DNA of 64,000 nucleotides, taken from positions 1 through 64,000 of the forward strand of contig CAMPYH010000003.1 in NCBI GenBank assembly GCA_946998225.1, written 5' to 3'. Origin of the DNA: an uncultured Clostridiaceae bacterium (GTDB lineage Bacteria > Bacillota > Clostridia > TANB77 > CAG-508). The notes beneath the pieces were generated by a model that was not told the DNA's origin, ran no database searches, and worked only from the letters and a program-made list of their open reading frames with translations. Shown in pieces: positions 46,021 to 55,232 of this stretch. The first letter of the stretch is position 1; every line of letters starts with the position of its first letter. Both the position numbers and the translations under genes were made by a program.

Positions 46021-46066
46021 CCTTTTTTAACCACATAAACACCCCAAAAACTAATAATATGTAACT

Positions 46067-46095
46067 ATAGTACTATTTTTTCGGGTTTATGTCAA
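46067..46095 (-). promoter_or_regulatory. rpoBC promoter
   Basis: On the minus strand, TTGACA (46090-46095), a 17-base spacer and TACTAT (46067-46072) make a near-consensus sigma-A promoter. The start point would be near 46060. Confidence 0.8.
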
Positions 46096-46189
46096 TTTTT
46101 TTATATCAAAAAACATAATTTTTTTATATTTTTTTATACTTCTTTTTTTTATTATTTTTTTACAATTATTTTGTGTTTATTCTATATTA

Positions 46190-46330
46190 TTAAATACATC
46201 CATATTTAGAAAAACATGGTAGAAATTCATCTTTTGTAGCAATTGTTGTATTAGTTTTTTTATCTACTAAATTACCATTAAGTTCAATAAGATCGTTTTT
46301 ATTTAAAAATGTTTCGTAATTTAATTCCAT
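46190..46330 (-). CDS. 46-residue protein with two C-terminal Cys, unknown function
   Basis: A short frame runs from an ATG at 46330 to TAA at 46190-46192. AGGGG lies 7 bases before the ATG, and its own promoter is at 46384-46411, so I believe it is real. The product starts MELNYETFLNKNDLIELNG and ends LPCFSKYGCI. It has no signal peptide or membrane segment. The leader-like acidic N terminus and Cys-containing tail resemble a peptide precursor, but no modification or export gene is adjacent. It lies 95 bases before the rpoBC promoter. Confidence 0.65.
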   Translation of the reverse strand: MELNYETFLNKNDLIELNGNLVDKKTNTTIATKDEFLPCFSKYGCI

Positions 46331-46383
46331 CTCTACCCCTCTAAATATATTTTTATTTATTAGTTCTTAATTGTTATAAAATA

Positions 46384-46411
46384 ATTTTATCATAGTTGAA
46401 AAAAACTTCAA
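46384..46411 (-). promoter_or_regulatory. Promoter of the 46-residue gene
   Basis: On the minus strand, TTGAAG (46406-46411), a 16-base spacer and TAAAAT (46384-46389) fit a sigma-A promoter. The 5' leader would be about 45 bases. Confidence 0.65.
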
Positions 46412-46535
46412 GAGTTTTTAGTCTTTTTTATATTTCTTTTTTCTGGAAAATTTTAACATATTTTTTAGCAATTTTAAAAATTCATTTGTCTCTTAATTTA
46501 TAAGGCTTTAAAAATTATTTAAAAATAAAAAAAAT

Positions 46536-46575
46536 AAAAAGTTCTCATTTTTTTATAAAAATAAGAACTTTTTTA
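46536..46575 (-). terminator. Terminator of the 510-residue membrane protein gene
   Basis: AAAAAGTTCT pairs with AGAACTTTTT, extended by A/T pairs around the loop. T-rich sequence follows in minus direction, 29 bases past the stop at 46604. Confidence 0.8.
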
Positions 46576-46603
46576 AAAATGCTATTTACATTTCGTTTTC
46601 CAT

Positions 46604-48136
46604 TTATCTAGTAAATGTATTTTCAAAATCATCTATATTTATATCTGAATCATCTCTACTTTCTCTATTTGTAAAGTTTTTAAAAGATTCATCTTGATCT
46701 TCATCTTCTTTTATTTCATTATTATATTTTTCATCTTTTTCAAACATTTCACCTAAATCTACAAATGGAGTAAGTTTTCCTAGTATTTCTTTAAAACCTT
46801 CATTTAAAGTATTTTCATCTATAGATAATTCTTTTAATAGTTTTAATCCTAAAATTTTATCTTTTATTTTTTCTAGATCAACTTTTTCGTTAAGGAAATT
46901 TCCTTCTTTAATTTCTTCTTCTTTTACAATATTCTTTTTATCTATTATAGAAAGCATTTTTTCAGCTTCTTCTTTTTTGTATTTAAAATCTATTATTATA
47001 TCTACAGATCCTTTAAGATCTTTTACAGCAAAATCTTCCATTTTTAATTTAATAACTAATTTTTTAATTAAGTTATCACTTACTGTTAAAACTAATTTTT
47101 GTTTTTTAAGCATGTCTAAATTTTGTTCTACTTCTTTTTTATCTGTTTTTACTTCTTCATATAATTTAAGTTCTTTTTTAACATCTTCTTTGCTTAAGGT
47201 TTTTTCATTATTTGCTTTTTTAGTAGCATTTAATATATTTGTTAGTTTTTCTAATAATTCATCTTTTGATTCTATTTCTTTAACTATTTCTTTAAATGCA
47301 TTTTCTAATTTTTCTGAGTTTACATCTTCTTTAAATTTTATTTCTATTTCTTCACCGTTTTTCTTTACTTCTAGAATTTCATTTAAGTGTTTTTTAATTT
47401 CTTTTGACTCATTTATTAACTCATTCATATTTTTAGCTGCAACTTTAGAGCTTTCTGAATATTTTTTATATTTTTCAGATATTTCTTTTATTTGTTCTTC
47501 TTCTAGTTTTACTCCTAAATCTAATAAAGCTTTTTCACCTATATATTTATCTTCACCACTTAAATTAAATATAAGAGATAATAAACTATCGTTATATGAT
47601 TTAATGTTTACGCCAGTTTTTTCTAGTATATTTTCTTTTGATTCAATTCCAACTACTTCTATTTTTAATGAATTAATAGCTTTTGCTATCATATCTAAAT
47701 ATTGTTTTGTTTGTACATCTTCTTCTTTAAGACCTTCATATTTAACATTCATTTTAATTGTAGTTGCTTTTGCATCTTCTTTAATTGCATTGTTTACAGC
47801 ATTTGAAAGCATTTTATAGTTATTTGTCTCTAAAATATTTATCTTTTTTAATACTCCCATTTTCATAAGACCAAAAAGTATGCCTAGAATTAATATTAAT
47901 ATAACAAAAAGTATTATAAATCCTTTTAGATTTTTTCTTGGCTTTTTAAAATTTGCATCAAATTTTGGCTCAACATTTATTTCTGGATCAGTTTGAATTT
48001 CTTTTTTAACTTCTTCTGCTTCAACATTTGTTTGTTCTACTACATTTTCTTTATTTGGTTCAATGCTAATTCCATTTAGTTCTGACTCTGTGTTAATTTC
48101 TTCTTTTTTAACATCTTCATTCATTTCTTCGTTCAC
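46604..48136 (-). CDS. Single-pass membrane protein, unknown function
   Basis: The 510-residue protein has an acidic cytoplasmic N terminus (about 1-70), one membrane segment (LKGFIILFVILILILGILFG near 70-90) and a large extracytoplasmic part of alternating helical and charged strand segments, ending in an acidic tail. It has no lipobox or sortase signal. I do not recognise the ectodomain. The start is GTG with AAAGGAG 5 bases upstream. Its neighbour across the shared upstream region is a membrane-anchored hydrolase, which suggests an envelope role. Confidence 0.75.
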   Translation of the reverse strand: MNEEMNEDVKKEEINTESELNGISIEPNKENVVEQTNVEAEEVKKEIQTDPEINVEPKFDANFKKPRKNLKGFIILFVILILILGILFGLMKMGVLKKINILETNNYKMLSNAVNNAIKEDAKATTIKMNVKYEGLKEEDVQTKQYLDMIAKAINSLKIEVVGIESKENILEKTGVNIKSYNDSLLSLIFNLSGEDKYIGEKALLDLGVKLEEEQIKEISEKYKKYSESSKVAAKNMNELINESKEIKKHLNEILEVKKNGEEIEIKFKEDVNSEKLENAFKEIVKEIESKDELLEKLTNILNATKKANNEKTLSKEDVKKELKLYEEVKTDKKEVEQNLDMLKKQKLVLTVSDNLIKKLVIKLKMEDFAVKDLKGSVDIIIDFKYKKEEAEKMLSIIDKKNIVKEEEIKEGNFLNEKVDLEKIKDKILGLKLLKELSIDENTLNEGFKEILGKLTPFVDLGEMFEKDEKYNNEIKEDEDQDESFKNFTNRESRDDSDINIDDFENTFTR

Positions 48137-48271
48137 GTTTTCTCCTTTTTATGTTTTTTTACAATATAATGATATATCATTTAAAGATAAATTTAAATTT
48201 AAAGTGTAAAATAACACTTAAATTTAATCTTTTATTTATAATATATTTATATTTAACATATATAACATTCT

Positions 48272-48300
48272 TTGACATATCAATATATTTACTATACAAA
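48272..48300 (+). promoter_or_regulatory. Promoter of the serine hydrolase gene
   Basis: TTGACA (48272-48277), a 17-base spacer and TACAAA (48295-48300) form a sigma-A-like promoter. The start point falls about 20 bases before the GTG start codon. Confidence 0.6.
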
Positions 48301-48328
48301 ATAGGTATAGATATATAGGAGGTATTAA

Positions 48329-49546
48329 GTGAAAAATAAAACAAATAAAGTTTTAAAATTTTCAATAATCTTTGTTTTATTACTTCTGATTCTTCATTTT
48401 GTTTATATTTTTTCTTTAACTAAATTAAACTTTCATCTAAATGGTGAAAAATATGTTAAATTAAATTTAAAAGATAAATATAAAGAAGAAAAAGCAACTG
48501 CAAAAATATTTAATAAAAACTTAAACGATAAAATAGAGATAAAAAACAATATAAAAGAAAACAAAGACGGAATTTATGATATTAAATACACATTAAACTT
48601 ACCTTTAAATAAAAAAGTTGTACTTAAAAGAATTGTAGAAGTTATTAATGATGAAGCACCAACTATAGCTTTAAATGGAAATCCTGAAGTTACAATAAAA
48701 GCTGGTGATCCATATACTGAAGAGGGTGCAAATGCAAAAGATGCAAAAGGACATAATCTTAATCCTGCCATAGTAATAGAAGGAAATGTTGATACAAACA
48801 AACCTGGAAAATATGTAATAAATTACAAGATAGAAGATAGTTTTGGAAAAACAAGTTCTGTCTCAAGAACTGTTGTTGTAAATCCAAATCCACAAGAAAC
48901 TGCACCAATTCAAAATGCTACTACATCAACATATGATAAATCATTTAACTTTAAAAATTTTGATATAGCTATTGGCTACTACAATTTAGTAACAGGTAAA
49001 CAATTCCTTTATAACGAGAATAAATTATATTATGGAGCAAGCCTTGTAAAAACAGTTGAAGCTTTATATCTCGCAGAACATAATATGATAAATGACGAAA
49101 CAAGACCACTTATAAAAAAAGCTATATCTGTTAGTGATAATCCAGCACATAAAGAACTAGCTAGAAATATAATAGGTTTTGATAATCTAAGAAACTATGG
49201 ACATAAAATTGGAGCAAAACATTTTTTGAACAATGGACCTGAAGACTCTTATGCTGATACAACTGTTATGGATCAACTAGCAATACTTAAAAGACTTTAC
49301 CCTGTTGTAAATAAAAATAGTGAATTAAAATCTTATTTTACAAATAGTTTTTATAACTATTTAAAAATAAACAATTCACAAACACTTCACAAATACGGAG
49401 CACTAGATTCATACTTCCATGATGTAGGAATCATTTATGATAAAGAGCCATATATAATTGTAATATTAAGTAAAGGTGTTCCTAATACAAAATATAATTT
49501 TAATCAAATTGCTCATTTTGTACATAATATGCATAAAGGTAAGTAA
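48329..49546 (+). CDS. Membrane-anchored beta-lactamase-fold serine hydrolase with Ig-like domain
   Basis: The 405-residue protein has an N-terminal membrane anchor (about 11-31) and a bacterial Ig-like domain of the DUF5011 kind (about 108-190; NPEVTIKAGDPYTEEGANAK, NKPGKYVINYKIEDSFGK). A beta-lactamase class A/penicillin-recognising domain follows from about 205. The active-site SxxK is in YGASLVKTVEA near 236, the SDN-like motif in VSDNPAHKE near 270, and a degenerate KTG (SKGVPN) lies near the end. It probably acts on peptidoglycan outside the cell. The start is GTG with AGGAGG 6 bases upstream. Confidence 0.85.
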   Translation: MKNKTNKVLKFSIIFVLLLLILHFVYIFSLTKLNFHLNGEKYVKLNLKDKYKEEKATAKIFNKNLNDKIEIKNNIKENKDGIYDIKYTLNLPLNKKVVLKRIVEVINDEAPTIALNGNPEVTIKAGDPYTEEGANAKDAKGHNLNPAIVIEGNVDTNKPGKYVINYKIEDSFGKTSSVSRTVVVNPNPQETAPIQNATTSTYDKSFNFKNFDIAIGYYNLVTGKQFLYNENKLYYGASLVKTVEALYLAEHNMINDETRPLIKKAISVSDNPAHKELARNIIGFDNLRNYGHKIGAKHFLNNGPEDSYADTTVMDQLAILKRLYPVVNKNSELKSYFTNSFYNYLKINNSQTLHKYGALDSYFHDVGIIYDKEPYIIVILSKGVPNTKYNFNQIAHFVHNMHKGK

Positions 49547-49562
49547 TAAAAAAGTTAATAAT

Positions 49563-49593
49563 AAAAAACATGCACTTAAGTGCATGTTTTTTT
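49563..49593. terminator. Bidirectional terminator between convergent genes
   Basis: The perfect palindrome ACATGCACTT/AAGTGCATGT (49568-49587) is flanked by an A-run and a T-run. It lies between the plus-strand hydrolase stop and the minus-strand stop at 49675, so it can serve both. Confidence 0.92.
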
Positions 49594-49674
49594 ACATTAA
49601 ATTATTTTTTAAATACTTTTTAGTTCTATTATTTTTTACCTTTAATATCTATTTCTATCTTTATTTATATTTAA

Positions 49675-51528
49675 TTATCTAATAAGAATATATTTATAAT
49701 CATTTATATCTAGTAAATTTTTATCTGTTAATTTTGTTTTTATATTATATGTTCCTTCATTTGTTTCTAGATTAAATGTAATGTTTATATTAGTATTTAA
49801 TTTTTCATCTATATCTGATTTAAAAATTAAATCTGTTATTTTATTTTTCTTTTTTGTTCTTAAAAAATATTCTTTTTCAAGCATATTTTTTACTTCTTCT
49901 TGCACATTAATTCTTTTGTAATCTGCATTTTCCTTTACTCTGGATTTTAATATATTATTTATTCTATTTAATTCTGGTGTAATTATATTTCTATTTCTTT
50001 TGTCTTTTGCATCTTTAACTGCTTCACTTTGTTCTGAATGTTTTTCATGTTGTTTTACTTCAAGTATTTTTTTAAAGAACTTTTTATTTTTACTATCTTT
50101 TACAATTTCATAATTAATTATTTGATTCAAATCTTTAAAAAGTTCTAATTCATTTTTATATCTCTCTATTTTCTTTGTAGAGCCTTTTATTCCTTTTGCT
50201 TGTTGGTAAGATATGCTTTTATTAATACTAAATACAAAATCTTTGGTTTTAAAGATATATTCTATTTTAGATATTTTATTTTTAGATTTATTTACACTGT
50301 TATAGTTGTTTATTAAAAATACTATTTCTATTTTTTCTAAACATTTTATATTTTCTAAATATTCTATTATGTTTTTTTCATTTTCTATTAATTTATTTAT
50401 ATTTTCAGTTATTTCATTTCTGCTATATTCTTTTACTAAATATTTTGGCCTTCTATTTAGATAAATGTATAAATAATCTACTACCTTCTTTTTAAAACTT
50501 TCATTTTTAAGTTCAGTAAATATCTTGGAAATGAAATTGTCTAGATTCTTATTATTTAAATCTGTAGATATTACTATCTTTCCATCATCTCTTGTAATTT
50601 CAAGTAAATCTAATAATTCTTTTTTTATTTTAGAATCAGTTATTATTTCATACAAACTATTAATTTCTCTTTCATAACTTAACTCTTTATAGTTAATTTT
50701 AGGATTTACATCTTTATCTTTCTCAGATATCTTTTCTGCTTTTTCTAATATATTTTTACTTAATATTTTCTCATCTATTTCATTAATTTCATCTATTAGA
50801 TCATATATAAAATGTTTTTTTACATATTTTCTAAACTCATTTTGATCTATTTTTATTTTTTTATTAAGTTTTAAAGAATCATATATTAGCTCATTATTAT
50901 TTAAAGTAAATGAATTTTGAGAAATTGGTTCATTATATGCCCATAAATTTATTTCTCTTTTGGATGCATTGTTTAAATCTTCTTTTTTTATTTCAAATTT
51001 TGTTTGTTCTAGTACTTCTTTATATTTTTGTATAATTTCAATTTGTTTTAATCTTTTATCTTCATTTTTAATTCTATTTTTATTTTCTTCATCTTTAGAA
51101 TCAAAGCTATAATTTATTTCCATATATGGACTAGTACTTTCTTTTTTGTATTCAAACAAAATTTTTAGTATTTCCTCTTCTGTATTTTTGTATAAAAATG
51201 ATGTATCTACATTTGCTTTAAAATATTCTAAATCTATATATTTAAACCTTATAAGCATTATGAAAACAAAAATTAAAAAAAAGATAAAAAGCAAAGAAAT
51301 AAGAAAAAAATTTCTTAGCTTTTTCTTACCACCATTTTTTTCTTCTTTCTTTTGTTTCTTAACTACCTCTGAAAAACTTACTCCACTCATGCTTACTACT
51401 TCAAAATCTGTAGACTTACATTTTTCCTTTTCAAGTTTTTCTTTTTTTCTTGAATAGTTTTTTATCTCTTTATCTTTATCTATTAATAATATTTTCTTTT
51501 TGTCTTGCTTATTGTTTTTAATTTTCAT
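49675..51528 (-). CDS. Single-pass membrane protein, unknown function
   Basis: The 617-residue protein has a Lys-rich cytoplasmic N terminus (about 1-73), one membrane segment (NFFLISLLFIFFLIFVFIML near 74-93) and a long, charged, helical extracytoplasmic region. I recognise no domain. It has no clear ribosome binding site before its ATG. Its layout matches the 510-residue protein at 46604, and the two flank the serine hydrolase. They could form an envelope module, which is inference. Confidence 0.7.
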   Translation of the reverse strand: MKIKNNKQDKKKILLIDKDKEIKNYSRKKEKLEKEKCKSTDFEVVSMSGVSFSEVVKKQKKEEKNGGKKKLRNFFLISLLFIFFLIFVFIMLIRFKYIDLEYFKANVDTSFLYKNTEEEILKILFEYKKESTSPYMEINYSFDSKDEENKNRIKNEDKRLKQIEIIQKYKEVLEQTKFEIKKEDLNNASKREINLWAYNEPISQNSFTLNNNELIYDSLKLNKKIKIDQNEFRKYVKKHFIYDLIDEINEIDEKILSKNILEKAEKISEKDKDVNPKINYKELSYEREINSLYEIITDSKIKKELLDLLEITRDDGKIVISTDLNNKNLDNFISKIFTELKNESFKKKVVDYLYIYLNRRPKYLVKEYSRNEITENINKLIENEKNIIEYLENIKCLEKIEIVFLINNYNSVNKSKNKISKIEYIFKTKDFVFSINKSISYQQAKGIKGSTKKIERYKNELELFKDLNQIINYEIVKDSKNKKFFKKILEVKQHEKHSEQSEAVKDAKDKRNRNIITPELNRINNILKSRVKENADYKRINVQEEVKNMLEKEYFLRTKKKNKITDLIFKSDIDEKLNTNINITFNLETNEGTYNIKTKLTDKNLLDINDYKYILIR

Positions 51529-51619
51529 GAATAAATTATATATTCAAACATTTAATTCTTAAATACCAATATCTTTTTATATAGCATTTTGTTACGTATT
51601 TTAATATTAGTATAATTAA

Positions 51620-52783
51620 CTAATCAAAAATTCCACCAAATATTCCTCTTGACTTTTGAGGTGGTTGTTCTCCCATTGTTTTTGCAAGTTCTTCTAGTTT
51701 TTCTCTTTCTTCTTTCTTTAATCTCTTTGGTACAACAACTTTAACTTTAAAATAAAAGTCTCCTCTTTTTCCTGTATTTAAATCTTTAAACCCTTTTTCT
51801 TTTACTTTGAAAAGTGTTCCAGTTTGAGTTCCTTCAGATATTTTAAACTCATCTTTCGTACCATCTACAAATTCAACAGAAACATTTCCTCCAAGTGCCG
51901 CTTGTGTATAGCTTATTGGTATTTCACAGTATATATCATTGTCTTTTCTTTCATAATCTTTATCTTCTTTTATATTTATAGCTATATATAAATCTGTAAA
52001 ACTTCCATCTTCATTTTGGTTTCCTTCGTTTTTAACAAGAAGATGTGCACCTTGATATACTCCTTCTGGAATATTTATTGTAAGTGTCTTATTTGTTTTT
52101 ACAAATTTCTTTCCACCACAAGTTTCGCATTTTTCATCATATATTGTACCTTCACCGCCGCATTCATCACATACTCTTGTATATTTACTTCTTCCAAATA
52201 TACTATTTCGTATTTCTGTTATTGTTCCAGTTCCATTACATTTAGAACATTTATGACTTTTTGTACCAGGCTTTCCACCTGTTCCATTACAAGTACTACA
52301 TTTTTCATATCTTGAATATTTTATTGTAGCTTTTTTACCTGTATATGCTTCTTTAAATGTAATATTTAATGTAACTGTAAGATCTTCACGTTCTTTTTGA
52401 CTGCTTTTTCCTGTATTAAATCCGCTTTTAAATGCACCGCCAAATATATCTCCAAAGATATCTTCAAATCCTCCAAAGCCACTAAAACCTTCAAATCCTC
52501 CAAAGTTATCAAAACCTTGACCATATGAATAATATCCACCGCCATAACCTTCAGAGCTTGGTCCGCTGTGTCCAAACATATCATATGTTTTTCTTTTGTT
52601 TTCATCAGATAATACTTCATATGCTTCTGTTACTTCTTTAAATTTCTCTTCCGCCTCTTTTGCATTATCTTTATTTATATCTGGATGATATTTTTTTGCA
52701 AGCTTTCTATATGCTTTTTTAATTTCTGCATCGCTTGCATTTTTCTCAACTCCTAGTACTTCATAATAGTCTCGTTTTGACAT
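51620..52783 (-). CDS. dnaJ: Co-chaperone DnaJ
   Basis: DnaJ delivers clients to DnaK and stimulates its ATPase. The 387-residue protein has the J domain with HPD in KKYHPDINKD near 32, a Gly/Phe-rich region (about 72-115), four CxxCxGxG zinc repeats at about 155-225 (CSTCNGTG, CSKCNGTG, CDECGGEG, CETCGGKK) and the C-terminal substrate domains. It is the last gene of the hrcA operon, 89 bases after dnaK with a weak hairpin between. Confidence 0.98.
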   Translation of the reverse strand: MSKRDYYEVLGVEKNASDAEIKKAYRKLAKKYHPDINKDNAKEAEEKFKEVTEAYEVLSDENKRKTYDMFGHSGPSSEGYGGGYYSYGQGFDNFGGFEGFSGFGGFEDIFGDIFGGAFKSGFNTGKSSQKEREDLTVTLNITFKEAYTGKKATIKYSRYEKCSTCNGTGGKPGTKSHKCSKCNGTGTITEIRNSIFGRSKYTRVCDECGGEGTIYDEKCETCGGKKFVKTNKTLTINIPEGVYQGAHLLVKNEGNQNEDGSFTDLYIAINIKEDKDYERKDNDIYCEIPISYTQAALGGNVSVEFVDGTKDEFKISEGTQTGTLFKVKEKGFKDLNTGKRGDFYFKVKVVVPKRLKKEEREKLEELAKTMGEQPPQKSRGIFGGIFD

Positions 52784-52810
52784 CTTTTTCCTTTTCTAAT
52801 CCTAAATTTT

Positions 52811-52842
52811 AAAACACTAAAGATTTTACTCTTTAGTATTTT
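52811..52842 (-). terminator. Weak hairpin between dnaK and dnaJ
   Basis: ACTAAAG/CTTTAGT (52816-52822 with 52831-52837) extends by AAAA/TTTT after one mismatch. A short T-run follows in minus direction. It could reduce dnaJ expression relative to dnaK or be an RNA processing site. Confidence 0.4.
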
Positions 52843-52872
52843 AATTAATTTAGTTTATGTTTTTATTTATTC

Positions 52873-54708
52873 TTATTTATCTTTGTTTTCTTCATCTTTT
52901 TTATCTGAATATTCTGCATCATATACAGTTTGTTCACCGTTTTCAGCATTTCCTGCATTTTGTTTTTGTGCATCTGCTGTTTGATATAATTTTTCTGCTA
53001 TTCCGTAAAATGCTTTAGTTAATTTTTCTGTATCTTCTTTAATCTTTTCTAGATCTTTTCCTTCTAGTGTCTTCTTAAGATTTGCAATTTCAGCTTCAAC
53101 ATTTGCTTTTTCTTCTGCAGATACCTTGTCTCCTAAATCTGAAAGAGTTTTTTCACTGCTATAGATTAAGCTTTCTGCTGTATTTCTAGCTTCAACTTCT
53201 TCTTTTCTCTTTTTATCTTCTTCAGCATGTGCTTCTGCATCTTTAACTGCTTTTTCAATATCTTCATCAGAAAGATTTGAGCTAGCTGTTATAGATATTT
53301 TTTGTTCATTTCCTGTTGCCATATCTTTAGCAGAAACATTAACAATACCATTTGCATCTATATCAAATGTTACTTCTATTTGTGGAACGCCTCTTTGTGC
53401 AGCTGGTATTCCTGTAAGTTGGAATCTTCCTAATGTTTTATTACCTGATGCCATTTCTCTTTCGCCTTGAAGAACATGTATATCTACACTTGTTTGTCCA
53501 TCAACAGCTGTTGAGAATATTTGAGATTTTTTAGTAGGTATAGTTGTATTTCTTTCAATTAGTTTTGTAAATTGTCCACCAAGTGTTTCAATACCTAAAG
53601 ATAATGGTGTAACATCTAGTAAAACTAAATCTTGAACATCTCCTGAAAGAACTCCACCTTGAACTGCAGCACCTAATGCTACACACTCGTCTGGGTTTAT
53701 ACCTTTATCTGGTTCTTTTCCAGTTATTTTCTTAACTTCTTCTTGTACTAAAGGTACTCTTGTTGATCCACCAACTAATAATACTTGGTGTAAATCTGAT
53801 GGTTTAAGTTTAGCATCATTTAAAGCAGTCTTAACTGGTTCAATTGTTTTTTCAACTAATGGTTTAATTAATTCCTCAAATTTTGCTCTTGTAAGAGTAA
53901 TATCTAAGTGTTTTGGTCCTGAACTATCTGCAGTTATAAATGGTAAATTAATATTTGTTGATCCTACTCCAGATAATTCTTTTTTAGCATTTTCTGCCGC
54001 TTCTTTTAATCTTTGCATTGCCATTGTATCTTCAGATAAATCTATACCTGATGTCTTTTTGAATTCTGAAACTAAATATTCAATTATTTTTTGGTCGAAG
54101 TCATCTCCACCTAATTTGTTATTACCACTTGTAGCTAAAACTTCAAATACTCCATCACCTATTTCAAGTATTGAAACATCAAATGTACCTCCACCTAAGT
54201 CATATATCATTATAACTTGATCTTCAGTTTCTTTTTCAAGACCATATGAAAGTGCTGCTGCTGTTGGTTCGTTTATAATTCTTTCAACTTCAAGTCCAGC
54301 TATCTTTCCAGCATCTTTTGTAGCTTGTCTTTGTGAGTCATTGAAATATGCAGGTACTGTAATAACCGCCTTTTTAACAGGTTGTCCTAAATAGTTTTCA
54401 GCATCTTTTTTAAGTTTTTGAAGTATCATTGCACTAATTTCTGGTGCTGTAAATTCTTCACCATTTGCTTTAAACTTTTTATTTGATCCCATATCTCTTT
54501 TTACAGATAATATTGTATTTTCTGGATTAGTAACTGCTTGTCTTTTTGCTATTTCACCTACTAATCTTTCTCCATTTTTTGTAAATGCAACTACAGATGG
54601 TGTAGTTCTATCTCCTGATTCATTTGGTATAACTACTGGTTCTCCACCTTCTATAACTGCAACACATGAATTTGTTGTTCCTAAATCTATTCCTATTATT
54701 TTTTCCAT
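52873..54708 (-). CDS. dnaK: Chaperone DnaK (Hsp70)
   Basis: DnaK folds proteins in an ATP-dependent cycle with DnaJ and GrpE. The product is 611 residues from the ATG at 54708, which has AGGAGG just upstream; the frame extends 8 codons further but those overlap that site. The ATPase domain begins IIGIDLGTTNSCVAV, with IINEPTAAALSYG near 165 and YDLGGGTFDVSI near 190. The substrate domain includes IPAAQRGVPQIEVTFDIDAN near 440. The C-terminal lid and acidic tail end in EENKDK. It overlaps no gene and starts 10 bases past grpE. Confidence 0.98.
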   Translation of the reverse strand: MEKIIGIDLGTTNSCVAVIEGGEPVVIPNESGDRTTPSVVAFTKNGERLVGEIAKRQAVTNPENTILSVKRDMGSNKKFKANGEEFTAPEISAMILQKLKKDAENYLGQPVKKAVITVPAYFNDSQRQATKDAGKIAGLEVERIINEPTAAALSYGLEKETEDQVIMIYDLGGGTFDVSILEIGDGVFEVLATSGNNKLGGDDFDQKIIEYLVSEFKKTSGIDLSEDTMAMQRLKEAAENAKKELSGVGSTNINLPFITADSSGPKHLDITLTRAKFEELIKPLVEKTIEPVKTALNDAKLKPSDLHQVLLVGGSTRVPLVQEEVKKITGKEPDKGINPDECVALGAAVQGGVLSGDVQDLVLLDVTPLSLGIETLGGQFTKLIERNTTIPTKKSQIFSTAVDGQTSVDIHVLQGEREMASGNKTLGRFQLTGIPAAQRGVPQIEVTFDIDANGIVNVSAKDMATGNEQKISITASSNLSDEDIEKAVKDAEAHAEEDKKRKEEVEARNTAESLIYSSEKTLSDLGDKVSAEEKANVEAEIANLKKTLEGKDLEKIKEDTEKLTKAFYGIAEKLYQTADAQKQNAGNAENGEQTVYDAEYSDKKDEENKDK

Positions 54709-54718
54709 ATTTTTCCTC

Positions 54719-55219
54719 CTATTTTGAAACAATTACCATAGAATGTCTTATGACATTGTCTCCTAATTTATATCCTTTTCTAAATTCTTCTAATATTATT
54801 CCTTCATCCTTATCTGATTCAAGTGTACTTATTGCATCATGAAACTCTGGATCAAAGAATTCGCCTACAGTTTTAATTTCTGTAACATTATTTTTTTCTA
54901 AAAACATTTCTATTTGTTTATATATTTGGTTTAATCCTTCTATATATTCTGCATCTTGTGAAATTTCTTTTGCACTTTCTATACTGTCTATAACTGGCAA
55001 AAGTTTTTCAACTAAATCTATTTTTGCTCTATCAAATGCTTTTAGTTTTTCCTTTTCGGTTCTTTTTTTGTAATTTTCAAACTCAGCAACTTTTCTAGTA
55101 TATTTATCTTCTAAATCCTCAAGTTTTTTATTTAACTCAGTTACTTCGTTTTTTTCTTTTGTGTCTTTATTTTCTATATTTTCATCTAGCTTTTCTTCTT
55201 TTTTCTTCTTTTCACTCAT
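54719..55219 (-). CDS. grpE: Nucleotide exchange factor GrpE
   Basis: GrpE releases ADP from DnaK. The product is 166 residues from the ATG at 55219, which has AGGTGGAG upstream; a further 24 codons are open but would overlap the end of hrcA. A Lys/Glu-rich N terminus leads to a long coiled coil with VAEFENYKKRTEKEK near 50 and the C-terminal beta domain (GEFFDPEFHDAIST near 118, GYKLGDNVIRHSMVIVSK at the end). It starts 13 bases past hrcA. Confidence 0.96.
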   Translation of the reverse strand: MSEKKKKEEKLDENIENKDTKEKNEVTELNKKLEDLEDKYTRKVAEFENYKKRTEKEKLKAFDRAKIDLVEKLLPVIDSIESAKEISQDAEYIEGLNQIYKQIEMFLEKNNVTEIKTVGEFFDPEFHDAISTLESDKDEGIILEEFRKGYKLGDNVIRHSMVIVSK

Positions 55220-55232
55220 TACTAGCCTCCAC

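Larger units (their letters stand above)
46331..46603. other. Gap holding the small-protein promoter and a terminator
   Basis: Apart from the promoter at 46384-46411 and the terminator at 46536-46575 I see only AT-rich sequence. Confidence 0.5.

Noticed and set aside
46977..47819. 280-residue plus-strand frame opposite the 510-residue membrane protein
   Set aside because: Same Ser/Phe/Ile-rich antisense composition and no start signal.
48177..48365. Short minus-strand frame over the hydrolase promoter
   Set aside because: It has low-complexity composition and overlaps a supported plus-strand promoter, ribosome binding site and start.
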